From assembly GCA_963834855.1 (NCBI GenBank), contig CAWIDH010000007.1, forward strand, positions 40,600 through 104,599: a stretch of DNA of 64,000 nucleotides, read 5' to 3'. Below are positions 17,406 through 26,958 of this stretch, piece by piece (the first letter of the stretch is position 1; each line of letters begins with the position of its first letter). This DNA is from DATJKD01 sp963834855 (lineage in GTDB: Bacteria; Pseudomonadota; Gammaproteobacteria; Steroidobacterales; Steroidobacteraceae). The notes beneath the pieces are model-generated. The model had not been told where the DNA came from. It worked only from the letters and a program-made list of their open reading frames with translations, and ran no database searches. The translations under genes and the position numbers were made by a program.

Positions 17406-18209
17406 TCACTGCTGCGTCGTGAAGCCGTGCCGGGCGAGGATCGCCCGACCCTCGGGGCCGGCAATGAAATCCAGCAAATCCGCCGCGTGCGCGCTGGCCG
17501 ATCGAGTCAAGGCGGCCGGGTAGCGGATCGGCGGATGGCTGGACGCGGGAAACGCGGCGACGATGCGGACTCGCGGCTCGATCCGCGCGTCGGTTGCGTA
17601 GACGATGCCAAGCGGTGTCTCGCCGCGGGCGACATAGGCGAGTGCCACCCGTACGTTTTCTGCGCGGGCGAGCCGGCCCTCGACGGTTTTCCAGGCACCA
17701 AGCTTCTCGAGCGACGCCCTCGCATAGCGCCCGGCCGGGACGATGTCCGGGTCGGCGATCGAGAGCCGCCCGCTGCCCAGTGCGGCGCCCAGGTTCACGG
17801 CATCGTCGATGTCCACGCGCACGTCGCTCTCGGCCGGCGCGATCAGTACGAGGCGGTTGCCCGCGATGTCGCGCCGCGATTGCGGTGCGACCAGGTCGCG
17901 CTGCTGCAGGTAATCCATCCATTCCTGGTCCGCGGACACGAACAGGTCGGCGCGCGCGCCTGCCTCGATCTGCCGCGCAAGGACCGAGCTCGCCGCGAAG
18001 GAGAAGGTCACCGATCGCCCGGTCCGCGTCTCGTAGTCCGCGCCGATCTCACCGAGCGCATCGGTCAGCGAGGCCGCCGCGAAGACGAGCAGGTCTGCCG
18101 GAGGATCGTCGGCTGCGCTGGCGCAGGAGCAGGCGCCCAACACCACAATGGCCGCGAGCAGCCACGCAATGCGGCTCGTCGACAGGCTCTTCACGGTGCT
18201 CGCATTCAT
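17406..18209 (-). CDS. modA: molybdate ABC transporter, periplasmic substrate-binding protein
   Basis: A 267-residue ModA. It has a signal peptide with a possible lipobox-like LGAC, then DLLVFAAASLTDALGEIG, the diagnostic start of ModA where the Ser takes part in oxyanion binding. ADLFVSADQEWMDYL, GRLSIADPDIVPAGRYA and GIVYATDA follow in the family order. It binds molybdate or tungstate for ModBC. Its ATG overlaps the stop of the M20 peptidase gene, which itself follows modC, so the Mod genes form one run modB-modC-peptidase-modA. Confidence 0.9.
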   Translation of the reverse strand: MNASTVKSLSTSRIAWLLAAIVVLGACSCASAADDPPADLLVFAAASLTDALGEIGADYETRTGRSVTFSFAASSVLARQIEAGARADLFVSADQEWMDYLQQRDLVAPQSRRDIAGNRLVLIAPAESDVRVDIDDAVNLGAALGSGRLSIADPDIVPAGRYARASLEKLGAWKTVEGRLARAENVRVALAYVARGETPLGIVYATDARIEPRVRIVAAFPASSHPPIRYPAALTRSASAHAADLLDFIAGPEGRAILARHGFTTQQ

Positions 18210-19682
18210 TTCGCCCCCGTCGCCATGACCTGCGCGTAGAAGCGCGCCATGCGACCGAGGTTTTCCACCGACATGCGCTCGCTCGTGCCGTGAATGCGCC
18301 TCAACTCCTCCTGCCGGATCCACGCGGGCGAATAGCGATATACGTTCTCCGAGATGGGAACGTAGAAGCGTGAATCGGTTCCTCCCAGCACGATCATCGG
18401 CGCGACCGGTGCGCCTTCGGGCGCATGCGCGCGCGCCGCGGCAGCGAGCAGCGCGTAGGAATCGCTCGTCGTGCTGGAGACGGGCGAAGGCCCAGTTGGC
18501 GTTCCCTGAATCTCCACGCTGACGCCTTCGAGTCCCGCGACGCTTGCGCGCAAATGCGCCAGCGCGCTCTCGATGCTATCGCGCGGATGCAAGCGCAGAT
18601 TTACGATGGCGTGCATTTCCTGCGGCAGTACATTCTCCTTCGTTCCCCCACCGACGATCGTCGGTGCAATCGTCGTTCGCAACAGCGCGTTGCCCGCCGG
18701 CGTGCCCGCCAGGCGCTGCGCAACCAGTCCGCCAAACACCCAGCGATTGGCGATTGCAACGCGGTCCACGAATCCCAGCTTGGGCGCCACCGCGTCGAGC
18801 ACGCTTGCCGCGGGTCCGTCGAGCCCGCCCGGGAACGGACGCGCGCGGATTGCAAGGATGGCGTGGGAGAGCCGTTCCGCGGCGGTCTGCGAATGGGGCA
18901 TGGAAGAGTGCCCGCCATCGGCTCGCGCCGTTACGCGAACCGATACATAACCTTTCTCCGCCGTGCCGATCAGCGCAACGGGCCCGCCGGTGGTTGGCTC
19001 ATCGAGGACCACCGACATGCCCTCGTCCAGCACGAACCAGGGGCGAAGGCTCCGCGTCCGGAGCAGGTCGGCGGTCGCCTCCGCGCCTGCGCCCTTCACC
19101 TCCTCGTCGTGGCCGAAGGCGAGGAGGATCGTGCGGCGCGGACGGAAGCCTTGCGCCAGGAGCGCCTCCGTCGCTTCGAGAATCGCGACCAGGGAGCCCT
19201 TGTCGTCAGTGGCGCCGCGGCCGTAGACATGGCCGTCGACCAGGTCTCCCGAAAAGGGAGGCGCCTCCCAGTCGCCCTCAGTCCCCTCTTCCACGGGCAC
19301 AACATCCATATGCGCCATGAGCAGCATGGGCCGAAGCGAGGAATCGGCGCCGGGCAGCGTGTAGAGCAGACTGAAACCGTCGACGAGCTCGCGCTGAAAC
19401 GCCGCGTGAGTTCGCGGATAGGTGCGCTCGAGGTATGCATGGAGGTCCCGAAAGGCCTGCGGATCTTCAACCACGCCCTCTGTTCGCGAAATCGTCCGGA
19501 AGCGGATCGCTTCGGAGAGATGCGCGGCCGCGGCCGCATTGTCGATGTGCGGCGCCGGCGCGAGCGCGACCGCCGCCAGCAGTCTCCGACGGCCGCAGCG
19601 TCATCGTCCGGACCAGGACGAACGCCGCGAACGCGGCGACAAGCGCGAGAAATCCGATCAGCCCCCGCCACAACCACTTCAT
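18206..19682 (-). CDS. membrane-anchored M20-family metallopeptidase, frameshifted
   Basis: An N-terminal membrane anchor (MKWLWRGLIGFLALVAAFAA) is followed by an M20 peptidase domain of about 440 residues. Metal and catalytic motifs are LMAHMDVVPVEEG, GRGATDDKGSLV and FGHDEEVKGAG (catalytic Glu pair), and the dimerisation domain starts at YVSVRVTARADGGHSSMPHS. The layout matches PM20D1/carboxypeptidase-S-like enzymes that hydrolyse or form N-acyl amino acids. One base shift near 19580 separates the anchor from the catalytic part. The gene is inserted between modC and modA with overlap at both the stop and ATG. Confidence 0.8.
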
Positions 19683-19702
19683 GTGCAAGAGCCCAAAGAC
19701 CT

Positions 19703-20794
19703 TCAGCCGCGTGCGAATATGTGGCCGCGCAGGGACAGCGCCTTGACCAGCACCCAGACGCGCCGACCGGGTTCGAGCGCGAGGTCTGCCGCCGCAGGGC
19801 GCGTGACCCGGGCGAGCAACACCGGCCCGCCGACATCCACTTCCACGAGCACGGCATCCCTCCCGTCGTCGATGATGGCACGGATCGATCCTTCGATTTC
19901 GTTGCGCACGCTCAGGCCCGCCGGCCGCACGGTTGCGAGGATCAGGTCACGCGCGAGCAGCTGCACGCGCACGCGCTGTCCGGCGCGCAGGCTCGCCCCC
20001 GAGGCGGTCACCGTGCTGCGGCCGATGCGGATCCTCGCGAGGCCGGTCGCGGGATCGACCCCCTCGGCCTGGCCGTCAACGACCGCGCCCACGAGCTCGG
20101 GCCCGAGCACGGCGCGCAGCTCCGGCACCATCGCGATGTGCCCGACGTCGCCCTGGGCGGCGACGCGGCCGCGCTCGAGCAGGATTACGTGGCTCGCGAG
20201 CCGCACGACCTCTTCGAACTCGTGGCTCACGTAGACGATCGGTATGGCGTGCCGGTCGCGCAGCGCCTCGAACCACGGCAAGAGCTCCTCGCGGCGCGCT
20301 GGGTCGAGCGAGGCGAGTGGCTCATCGAGCAGCAGCAGCCGCGGCCGTGACAGCAGCGCGCGGCCGAGCGCGACGCGCTGACGTTCCCCGCCGGAGAGCT
20401 GGTGGGGCCGGCGGGCGAGGAGGTGGCGCAGCCCGAGCAGCTCGGCGGCCTCGATGAGCTCGGCGCGCGTGCCGCGCGGCGTGGCGCGCTGCTGGCCGTA
20501 CCGCAGGTTGCCCTCCACGTCGAGATGCGGAAACAGGAGCGCGTCCTGGAAGACATAGCCGACGCGACGGCGCTGCGGCGGCAGGGACGTGCCCTGGTTC
20601 GAATCGTGCAGCACGGTGCCGTCGACCGAGATGCGACCCCGATCCGGCGTCAGCAGGCCCGCGATCAGGTTGACGAGCGTGGTCTTGCCGCTGCCCGAAC
20701 GGCCGAAGAGGGCGGTCACGCCGGGCGTCTCGGCCGCGAACGCGGCCTCGAGATCGAAGTCACCGCGCCGCAGGCTGACGGTCACTTCGAGCAA
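19703..20794 (-). CDS. modC: molybdate ABC transporter ATP-binding protein
   Basis: A 363-residue ABC ATPase with Walker A GRSGSGKTT (residues ~31-39), signature LSGGERQR (~134), Walker B LLLLDEP (~154) and switch His in VYVSHE. The C-terminal 140 residues contain the Mop/TOBE pair (LSVRNEIEGSIRAIID), typical of ModC. It energises molybdate import through ModB. Its start is 3 bases after modB. Confidence 0.92.
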   Translation of the reverse strand: MLEVTVSLRRGDFDLEAAFAAETPGVTALFGRSGSGKTTLVNLIAGLLTPDRGRISVDGTVLHDSNQGTSLPPQRRRVGYVFQDALLFPHLDVEGNLRYGQQRATPRGTRAELIEAAELLGLRHLLARRPHQLSGGERQRVALGRALLSRPRLLLLDEPLASLDPARREELLPWFEALRDRHAIPIVYVSHEFEEVVRLASHVILLERGRVAAQGDVGHIAMVPELRAVLGPELVGAVVDGQAEGVDPATGLARIRIGRSTVTASGASLRAGQRVRVQLLARDLILATVRPAGLSVRNEIEGSIRAIIDDGRDAVLVEVDVGGPVLLARVTRPAAADLALEPGRRVWVLVKALSLRGHIFARG

Positions 20795-20797
20795 GCA

Positions 20798-21472
20798 TCA
20801 CCTGCCGACACGGCGTCGCAGCGCCCGCGATACCCATTCGGCGAGCAGCAGGCCCGCGAGTCCGAGCGTGAACGACAGGCCGGCCAGGCGCGCGGCGAGC
20901 GCGTCACCGCCCGGGGACTGCAGCGCCGTGTACAGCGCGAGCGGCAGCGTGCGGGTCTCGCCCGGAATGTTGGAAGCAAAAGTGATCACGGCGCCGAACT
21001 CGCCGAGACCCGCCGCAAACGCCGTGATCGCGCCGGCCACGATGCCGGGCGCCATGAGGGGCAGCGTGATGGTGAGGAAGCGATCGATCGGCCCCGCGCC
21101 CAGCGTCCGCGCCGCGTCCTCGAAGCCCGGGTCGATGCTCTCGAGCGACAGGCGGATCGCGCGGACCATCAGCGGAAAGCTCATCACGGCGGTTGCCAGC
21201 GCCGCCCCGGCGGAGGTGAACGCGAGCCGCACCCCGAACGTCGCGTCGAGCCAGGCGCCCAGGGGGCCTCGCGTGCCGAAGAGGAGCAGGAGCAGGTATC
21301 CCACCACGACCGGTGGCAGCACCAGCGGGAGGTGCACGATCGCGTCGAGCACCGACCGTCCCAGTAAGCGCGAGCGCGACAGCGTCCACGCGACCGCGAT
21401 CGCGAGCGGCAGCCCGAGCAGCACGCTGCGCAACGCAACGTAAAGACTTAGCCGCAGCGCTTCCAGTTCCAC
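20798..21472 (-). CDS. modB: molybdate ABC transporter permease
   Basis: A 224-residue permease with five membrane helices. The EAA loop reads FEDAARTLGAGPIDRFLTIT and contacts ModC. The start SLYVALRSVLLGLPLAIAVA and the middle GEFGAVITFASNIPGETRTL are ModB hallmarks. It is the first gene of the modB-modC-M20-modA run. The MFS gene ends upstream; no ModE site was found in the 15-base gap. Confidence 0.92.
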   Translation of the reverse strand: MELEALRLSLYVALRSVLLGLPLAIAVAWTLSRSRLLGRSVLDAIVHLPLVLPPVVVGYLLLLLFGTRGPLGAWLDATFGVRLAFTSAGAALATAVMSFPLMVRAIRLSLESIDPGFEDAARTLGAGPIDRFLTITLPLMAPGIVAGAITAFAAGLGEFGAVITFASNIPGETRTLPLALYTALQSPGGDALAARLAGLSFTLGLAGLLLAEWVSRALRRRVGR

Positions 21473-21487
21473 GGTGCCGTGCTGCGG

Positions 21488-23158
21488 TTATTCGGGCAGG
21501 CGCGCGGGCTCGCCCACGGGCGCCGCGGCGGTGCGCGTCTCGCGCAGGAAGAACGTCCCGATGACGAGCGTCATGGCCGCGATGACGACCGGGTACCAGA
21601 GCCCGTAGTAGATGTCGCCGGTCATCGCGACCAGCGCGAAGGACACGGTGGGCAGGAAACCGCCGAACCAGCCGTTGCCGATGTGGTACGGCAGCGACAG
21701 CGAGGTGTAGCGGATGCGCGCCGGGAAGAGCTCGACCAGCCACGCGGCGATCGGCCCATACACCATCGTCACGAGCAGCACCAGGAGCGTCAGCAGCAGC
21801 AGGACCATCGGGTAGTTGATCGCGCCGGGCTCGGCGCGCGCCGGGTAGCCGGCCTGCGAGAGCTGCGTGCCCAGCGCCGCGGAAAACGCCGCGTTAGCGG
21901 CCTTGAGCGCCGCCGCGTCCAGCCCGGCACCGTCGAACGCGGGGACTTCGACATCGCCCACGCGCACGCGCGCAACCGAAGCGGCGGGCGCGACCTGGTT
22001 CGAGTACGGCACGCCTGCCTTCGCGAGCGCGGCTCGCGCGATGTCGCACGAATCGACGAAACGCGAGCGGCCCAGCGGATCGAACTGGAAGCTGCAGGTA
22101 CCGGGCGCCGCGATCACGGTCACGGGCGTGGCGCGCGACGCTGCCTCGAGCGCGGGATTCGCGTAATGCGTGATCGCCTTGAACACCGGGAAATACAGCA
22201 GCACCGCGAGCAGGCAGCCGGCCATGATCACCGTCTTGCGGCCGATGCGGTCCGAGAGCGCGCCGAAGACCACGAAGAACGGCGTGCCGAGCAGCAGCGC
22301 CGCCGCGATCAGCAGGTTGGCCGCCAGCGCGTCGACCTTGAGCGTCTGCGTAAGGAAGAAGAGCGCGTAGAACTGGCCCGTGTACCAGACGACGGCCTGG
22401 CCCGCGGTGGCGCCGAGCAGGGCGAGGAGGACGATCTTGAGGTTGCGCCATTCGCCGAAGGACTCGGTGAGAGGCGCCCGCGAGTGCGTGCCTTCCGCCT
22501 TCATCTCGCGGAACACCGGCGACTCGTCGAGCTGGAGCCGGATGTACACCGACACGGCGAGCAGGATGATCGACAGCAGGAACGGGATGCGCCAGCCCCA
22601 GGCCTCGAAACGCTCGCCGAGCGTGATGCGGCAGACGAGGATGACCAGCAGGCTCAGGAACAATCCCAGCGTCGCCGTGGTCTGGATCCAGCTCGTGTAG
22701 AGGCCGCGCCTGTCGGCGGGCGCATGCTCCGCCACGTACACGGCCGCACCACCGTACTCACCGCCGAGGGCGAGCCCCTGCAACAGGCGCAGGGTGACCA
22801 GGATGATCGGCGCCGCGACGCCGATCGAGGCATACCCGGGCAGGATGCCGACGACGGCGGTCGACAGGCCCATGATCACGATGGTGATCAGGAAGGTGTG
22901 CTTGCGCCCGACCATGTCGCCCAGCCGGCCGAAGAAGATCGCGCCGAACGGACGTACCGCGAATCCGGCCGCAAAGGCGAGCAGGGCGAAGATGAAGGCG
23001 GTGGTCTCGTTTACGCCCGAGAAGAACTGCTTCGAGATCACGGCCGCCAGCGAGCCGTAGAGGTAGAAGTCGTACCACTCGAAAACCGTGCCGAGGCTGG
23101 AGGCGAAGATCACGCGGCGGTGCGCTCGATCGATGCCTCGCGAGGGTCGGCTGGCCAT
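21488..23158 (-). CDS. MFS transporter of the metabolite:H+ symporter (MHS) type
   Basis: A 556-residue MFS carrier. It opens ASSLGTVFEWYDFYLYGSLA, the MHS hallmark, and has GRLGDMVGRKHTF (MFS motif A) and RLLQGLALGGEYGGAAVYVA. A large loop of about 130 residues between helices 8 and 9 (PVTVIAAPGTCSFQFDPLG ... AEPGAINYP) is longer than in classic KgtP/ShiA carriers. It likely imports an organic acid or osmolyte with protons. ATG 23158 starts the conserved part. It is 15 bases upstream of modB, so read-through into modBCA is possible. Confidence 0.88.
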   Translation of the reverse strand: MASRPSRGIDRAHRRVIFASSLGTVFEWYDFYLYGSLAAVISKQFFSGVNETTAFIFALLAFAAGFAVRPFGAIFFGRLGDMVGRKHTFLITIVIMGLSTAVVGILPGYASIGVAAPIILVTLRLLQGLALGGEYGGAAVYVAEHAPADRRGLYTSWIQTTATLGLFLSLLVILVCRITLGERFEAWGWRIPFLLSIILLAVSVYIRLQLDESPVFREMKAEGTHSRAPLTESFGEWRNLKIVLLALLGATAGQAVVWYTGQFYALFFLTQTLKVDALAANLLIAAALLLGTPFFVVFGALSDRIGRKTVIMAGCLLAVLLYFPVFKAITHYANPALEAASRATPVTVIAAPGTCSFQFDPLGRSRFVDSCDIARAALAKAGVPYSNQVAPAASVARVRVGDVEVPAFDGAGLDAAALKAANAAFSAALGTQLSQAGYPARAEPGAINYPMVLLLLTLLVLLVTMVYGPIAAWLVELFPARIRYTSLSLPYHIGNGWFGGFLPTVSFALVAMTGDIYYGLWYPVVIAAMTLVIGTFFLRETRTAAAPVGEPARLPE

Positions 23159-23311
23159 GGTCGGCGGAGCGTGCCGGGTTTGGCGGGTCGGACGCAAGTC
23201 CGGGGCGATCCCGGAAGCCTCAAGCACTGTCAACCGGACGGCACTGCGTGCGTTTGCGCTTGCGAGAGCCTGCGTGCCGATCCACGCGCGGATGCCGATC
23301 AAGGAGCGTCG

Positions 23312-23773
23312 ATGTCGAGACAGATCACGGTCGTGACGGCCCTGGCATTCATGTCCCTGGTAGCCGCCTGCACGACGCCGAGCTCGGGAAATGTGTACTC
23401 ACGCAGTGATGCACGGACGGCCTGGTCCGTCACGGAGGGCCGCGTCGCCGACGTCAAGCCGGTGCAGATCGAGGGCGAGCGCAGCGTCCTCGGCACGGCC
23501 GGTGGCGGTTACGTCGGTTACGAGCTTGGACGGGTTGTAGGCGACGGTCGTGGGCGTGACCTCGCAGGTGCGGTTGGCGCCGTCGCCGGCGCGGTAGCAG
23601 GGCAAGCGGCGGAGGAGCGCATCACGCGCCAGGACGCCTTTCAGATCACCGTCGACCTCGACCGCGGCGAGACCGTCGCCATCGTCCAGGCGGCGGACGT
23701 TGCCTTCGCTCCCGGTGAGCGGGTCAAGGTTCTGCGCCGAGGCGACGGCGCCGCGCGCGTCTCGAAGCTCTGA
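23312..23773 (+). CDS. glycine-zipper outer-membrane lipoprotein (SlyB-like)
   Basis: A 153-residue lipoprotein starting MSRQITVVTALAFMSLVAAC (lipobox VAAC). The centre (residues ~60-100: LGTAGGGYVGYELGRVVGDG, then LAGAVGAVAGAVAGQAAEE) is a two-segment glycine zipper that inserts into the outer membrane, as in SlyB/Pcp. AAGGAG lies 5-10 bases before the ATG. It converges with apbE and shares a palindromic terminator at its stop codon. Confidence 0.85.
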   Translation: MSRQITVVTALAFMSLVAACTTPSSGNVYSRSDARTAWSVTEGRVADVKPVQIEGERSVLGTAGGGYVGYELGRVVGDGRGRDLAGAVGAVAGAVAGQAAEERITRQDAFQITVDLDRGETVAIVQAADVAFAPGERVKVLRRGDGAARVSKL

Positions 23774-23797
23774 TAATTCAGCTCCGAGCCGAATTAT
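23773..23797. terminator. palindrome at two convergent stop codons (copy 2 of the family)
   Basis: ATAATTCAGCTC-C-GAGCCGAATTAT forms a 12-base stem with one mismatch. It begins at the last base of the lipoprotein TGA and includes the TAA of apbE on the other strand, and is a natural bidirectional terminator. The core matches 12719-12739 and 51973-51993. Confidence 0.6.
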
Positions 23798-24780
23798 GGG
23801 GGGGCGAGGCCGCGGGAGTAGAGGACCTTACCTTCCGGCGTGACGGCGATGGCATCGACGTCATCGAGGGTGTCGATGAACCGGATCCCTTCCTCCGCAC
23901 CCATGACGAACACGCTCTTGGTCAGCGCGTCGGTCCGGGTCGCCGTCGCGGCGATGATCGTCACTGATCGCAGCTTGCTCGCCGACCGTCCGGTCTTCGG
24001 GTCCAGGATGTGGTGGTAGCGGACGCCGTCCTCTTCGAAGAAGCGCTCGTAATCGCCCGACGTGGACATGGCGGTGTCCGTGAGCGGGATGCGCAGCACG
24101 ATGCGGTTCTCGTCGTCCGGGTGGCGGATACCCACGACCCAGGGCCGGCCGAGGCGGTCACCGATGATGCGCGTGTCGCCGCCGGCGTTGACCATCGCGC
24201 GGGTGACACCCAGCCCCTTCAGCACCTCGATGCCGCGATCGACGGCGTGGCCCTTCGCGATACCGCCGAGGTCGACCCGCACGCCGGGCCGGCGGAATCG
24301 CACCGACGTCGATTCCGGGATCAGCTCGATGTGGCGGTAGTCGATCCCCGGCAGGGCCGCTGCGATCGCCGTCGCGTCCGGGCGGACGTGGGCGCGGTAG
24401 TCATACAGGTAGCCGACACTCGCGTAAGTGACGTCGAAGGCGCCCTGCGTGAGCGTCGAGTACTCGATCGACGTCGCGAGCAGGTCGTAGAGCTCGCGCG
24501 AGATGCGCACGGGCGCCTGCGCCGCATTCGCGTTGACCCGTGAGAGCTCGCTCTCGGGCTTGTACGTGCTCATGAGCGCGTCGATGCGCCGGAACTCGGC
24601 GAACACCGCCTCGATCGCGGTTTCGCCCTTCGCGCGATCGTCGCTCCAGAGCTCCACCACGCAGCGCGTGCCCATGATCGCCTGCTCGCGCTGCAGCCAA
24701 TCGGCGTGCGCGGGCAGCGCGCAGAGCGCGGTCAGCAGCGCGAGCGCCACCGTCATCGGACCGGCGCCACTGCGCCGCAT
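23794..24780 (-). CDS. apbE: FAD:protein FMN transferase (ApbE)
   Basis: A 328-residue ApbE. A signal peptide precedes DWLQREQAIMGTRCVVELW; the conserved flavin and Mg2+ sites appear as FAEFRRIDALMSTYKPESEL, GIAKGHAVDRGIEVL, VNAGGDTRIIG, and MSTSGDYERFFEEDGVRYHH with HILDPKTGR. ApbE attaches FMN covalently to Thr/Ser of periplasmic or membrane proteins such as NqrC/RnfG. ATG 24780 is chosen over an upstream ATG that would overlap the next gene. It lies 19 bases behind the threonine-dehydratase-like gene. Confidence 0.88.
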   Translation of the reverse strand: MRRSGAGPMTVALALLTALCALPAHADWLQREQAIMGTRCVVELWSDDRAKGETAIEAVFAEFRRIDALMSTYKPESELSRVNANAAQAPVRISRELYDLLATSIEYSTLTQGAFDVTYASVGYLYDYRAHVRPDATAIAAALPGIDYRHIELIPESTSVRFRRPGVRVDLGGIAKGHAVDRGIEVLKGLGVTRAMVNAGGDTRIIGDRLGRPWVVGIRHPDDENRIVLRIPLTDTAMSTSGDYERFFEEDGVRYHHILDPKTGRSASKLRSVTIIAATATRTDALTKSVFVMGAEEGIRFIDTLDDVDAIAVTPEGKVLYSRGLAPP

Positions 24781-24799
24781 GGTGCGAACGGGTCGCACG

Positions 24800-25807
24800 T
24801 CAGGCACCGCTCCCGGCATCGTCGCCCAGGATCTCGCGCAGCAGCGATGCGTCGATGTTGCCTCCCGTGAGCACGACGACGATGGTCCGGCCCCGCGTCG
24901 GGATGCGGCCGTTGAGCACGCTCGCGAGCGCGACGGCGCCGCCCGGCTCGACGATGAGCTTGAGCGTCCTCGCCGCCCAGCCGACCGCGGCGCGGACCTC
25001 CTCGTCGCTCGCGACGACGCCGCCCGCCAGCAGCCGGCGGTTGATCTCGAAGGTGAGCTCGCCGGGCATCGGCGACATGAGCGCGTCGCAGATCGAGCCG
25101 CTCAGGCGTTCGTTTCGCAGCCGGCGCCCCGCCGCGAGCGAGCGGCGGTAGTCGTCGAACTCCGCGGGCTCCGCGGTCCAGACCCGCGCGCCCGGCATCC
25201 GCGACTCGAGCGCAAGTGCAATGCCGGCGACCAGACCGCCGCCGCTGCAGCAGACGACGACGTCATCCGCCGTCACGCCGATCTCCGCGCATTGCTCGGC
25301 GATTTCGAGGCCGACGGTCCCCTGGCCCGCAATGATGTCCGGGTCGTCGAACGCGGGAACCACGACCGCCGCCTGCTCCTGCGCGAGTCGCGCGGCGATT
25401 TCCTCGCGGCTCTCGCGATCGCGATCGAATTCGACCACGGTCGCGCCGAGCGCGCGCGTGTTCTCCATCTTGGTGCGCGGCGCATCGCGCGGCATGACGA
25501 TGGTCGCCGGCACGCCGAGCAGGCGCGCCGCGGCCGCCACGCCCTGTGCATGATTGCCGGAGGAGTAGGCGATGACGCCACGCCGGCGCTGCTCCACGTC
25601 GAGCTGCGAAAGGCGGTTCCAGGCGCCGCGAAACTTGAACGACCCCGTGTGCTGCAGGGTCTCGACCTTGAACAGGATCCGCCCACCGGTGAGCGCATCG
25701 AGTGGCGTGCCTGCGAGCAGCGGTGTACGTCGCGCGTGGCCGGCGATCCGCGTTCGCGCCGCCTCGAGGTCGGCGATCACGGGGAGGCGGCTCATCGCGG
25801 CGGCCAT
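24800..25807 (-). CDS. threonine/serine dehydratase-like PLP enzyme
   Basis: A 335-residue fold-type-II PLP lyase. The PLP lysine is in TGSFKFRGAWN, with SSGNHAQGVAAAARL for the substrate loop and CSGGGLVAGIALAL for the phosphate loop. It ends with IVVVLTGGNID. It has no regulatory ACT domain, as in biodegradative threonine ammonia-lyase, serine racemase and 3-hydroxyaspartate dehydratase types; these cannot be separated here. It is transcribed divergently from the RNA methyltransferase, with 35 bases between them. Confidence 0.8.
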   Translation of the reverse strand: MAAAMSRLPVIADLEAARTRIAGHARRTPLLAGTPLDALTGGRILFKVETLQHTGSFKFRGAWNRLSQLDVEQRRRGVIAYSSGNHAQGVAAAARLLGVPATIVMPRDAPRTKMENTRALGATVVEFDRDRESREEIAARLAQEQAAVVVPAFDDPDIIAGQGTVGLEIAEQCAEIGVTADDVVVCCSGGGLVAGIALALESRMPGARVWTAEPAEFDDYRRSLAAGRRLRNERLSGSICDALMSPMPGELTFEINRRLLAGGVVASDEEVRAAVGWAARTLKLIVEPGGAVALASVLNGRIPTRGRTIVVVLTGGNIDASLLREILGDDAGSGA

Positions 25808-25842
25808 TGAGCGCGTATGCGGGTCGAGAGCAACATGGGCGC

Positions 25843-26949
25843 GTGAGCGTACACCAGGAACTGCCACCCGGTTGTGAACCGCGTTGTCATGCGTGCCAGC
25901 ACCGCAGCCTCGACCTCGCGGCCAGCCTGGCGCAGAAGCAAGCATATCTCGCGCGCGCACTCGCGCCCTGGGCGGATCGGCTCGCGCAGGTGCGGTCCGC
26001 ACCAGAATCCGCACGGCTCGGCTACCGGCAACGTGTGACGCTTTCCGCGAGGTACACCGACGCGATCGGCTGGCAATTCGGGCTCATGCGCCGCGACGAG
26101 CTCATTGCGATACACGACTGCCCGGTGCACGACGCGCGGGTCCGCGCGCTCGTGCACCACCTGGCGCGCCGCCTGCCGCCGGCCAGCGAGTTGCCGCTTG
26201 CGTTCCTGCAGGTTGCAGGTCGCCAGGCCACGCTCATCGTCAAGGCGCACGACGTCGCCCCCGGAGTGCTGGACGGCGCCACCGACGACCTCGCCGCGAC
26301 CGGGATCGAGGGCCTGTGGCTGCACCTGCATCCGTCCGCGGGGCGTCGCCTCTTCGCACGCTCGGGCTGGAGCCTCGCCTGGGGCCGGCCCGAATCGCGC
26401 GACGAGCTGGGCGGGCTTCACGGCCCGACCGCATTCCTCCAGCCGCAGCCCGCGCTGCATCGCGAGGCCCTGCGCAGGGCAGGAGCCTACCTTGGTGCCA
26501 TGGCGGGCGCAGGCGTGCTCGACCTGTACTGCGGGCACGGAACCTCGCTTCGCGTGTGGACCGATGCCGGTGCACGGGCCCTCGGCGTCGAGCTCTCGGG
26601 CGGGGCCGTGCGCGACGCCGCGCGCAACGCGCCCCGGGCCGCAATCCTGCGTGGCAGCTGCTCGCAACGTCTGCCGCAGATCCGTGAATGGTGGCAATCC
26701 GCGGATGACCGACGGTTGGCCTATCTAAATCCGCCGCGCTCCGGACTCGAGACCGAGGTCGCGCGCGCGTTGGCGACGGAACTGCGACCTGCGCGCGCCG
26801 CCTACCTCTCGTGCAGCGCAGGCACGCTGGCGCGCGACCTGGGTATGTTCGAATCGGGCGGCTACCGGATCGAGGCGATCCAGCCCTACGACTTCTTTCC
26901 GCAGACGCACCACGTCGAAGCGCTGGCACTGCTCGGCGTCGAGGCCTGA
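25843..26949 (+). CDS. RumA/TrmA-like RNA (uracil-5-)-methyltransferase
   Basis: A 368-residue class I SAM methyltransferase. The N-terminus contains CEPRCHACQHRSLD, a Cys-rich motif like the 4Fe-4S site of RumA-type enzymes. The SAM site is VLDLYCGHGTSLRVW; the catalytic region has NPPRSGLE and SCSAGTLARDLGMF (catalytic Cys), then the terminal motif PYDFFPQTHHVE. It would methylate uracil C5 in rRNA or tRNA. The usual TRAM domain is not seen, as in the shorter RumA relatives. The start is GTG 25843. Confidence 0.8.
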   Translation: MSVHQELPPGCEPRCHACQHRSLDLAASLAQKQAYLARALAPWADRLAQVRSAPESARLGYRQRVTLSARYTDAIGWQFGLMRRDELIAIHDCPVHDARVRALVHHLARRLPPASELPLAFLQVAGRQATLIVKAHDVAPGVLDGATDDLAATGIEGLWLHLHPSAGRRLFARSGWSLAWGRPESRDELGGLHGPTAFLQPQPALHREALRRAGAYLGAMAGAGVLDLYCGHGTSLRVWTDAGARALGVELSGGAVRDAARNAPRAAILRGSCSQRLPQIREWWQSADDRRLAYLNPPRSGLETEVARALATELRPARAAYLSCSAGTLARDLGMFESGGYRIEAIQPYDFFPQTHHVEALALLGVEA

Positions 26950-26958
26950 ACGTGCGGC

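Noticed and set aside
21938..22900. Long plus-strand frame across the MFS gene
   Set aside because: It is antisense to the clear MHS carrier and shows no family motifs.
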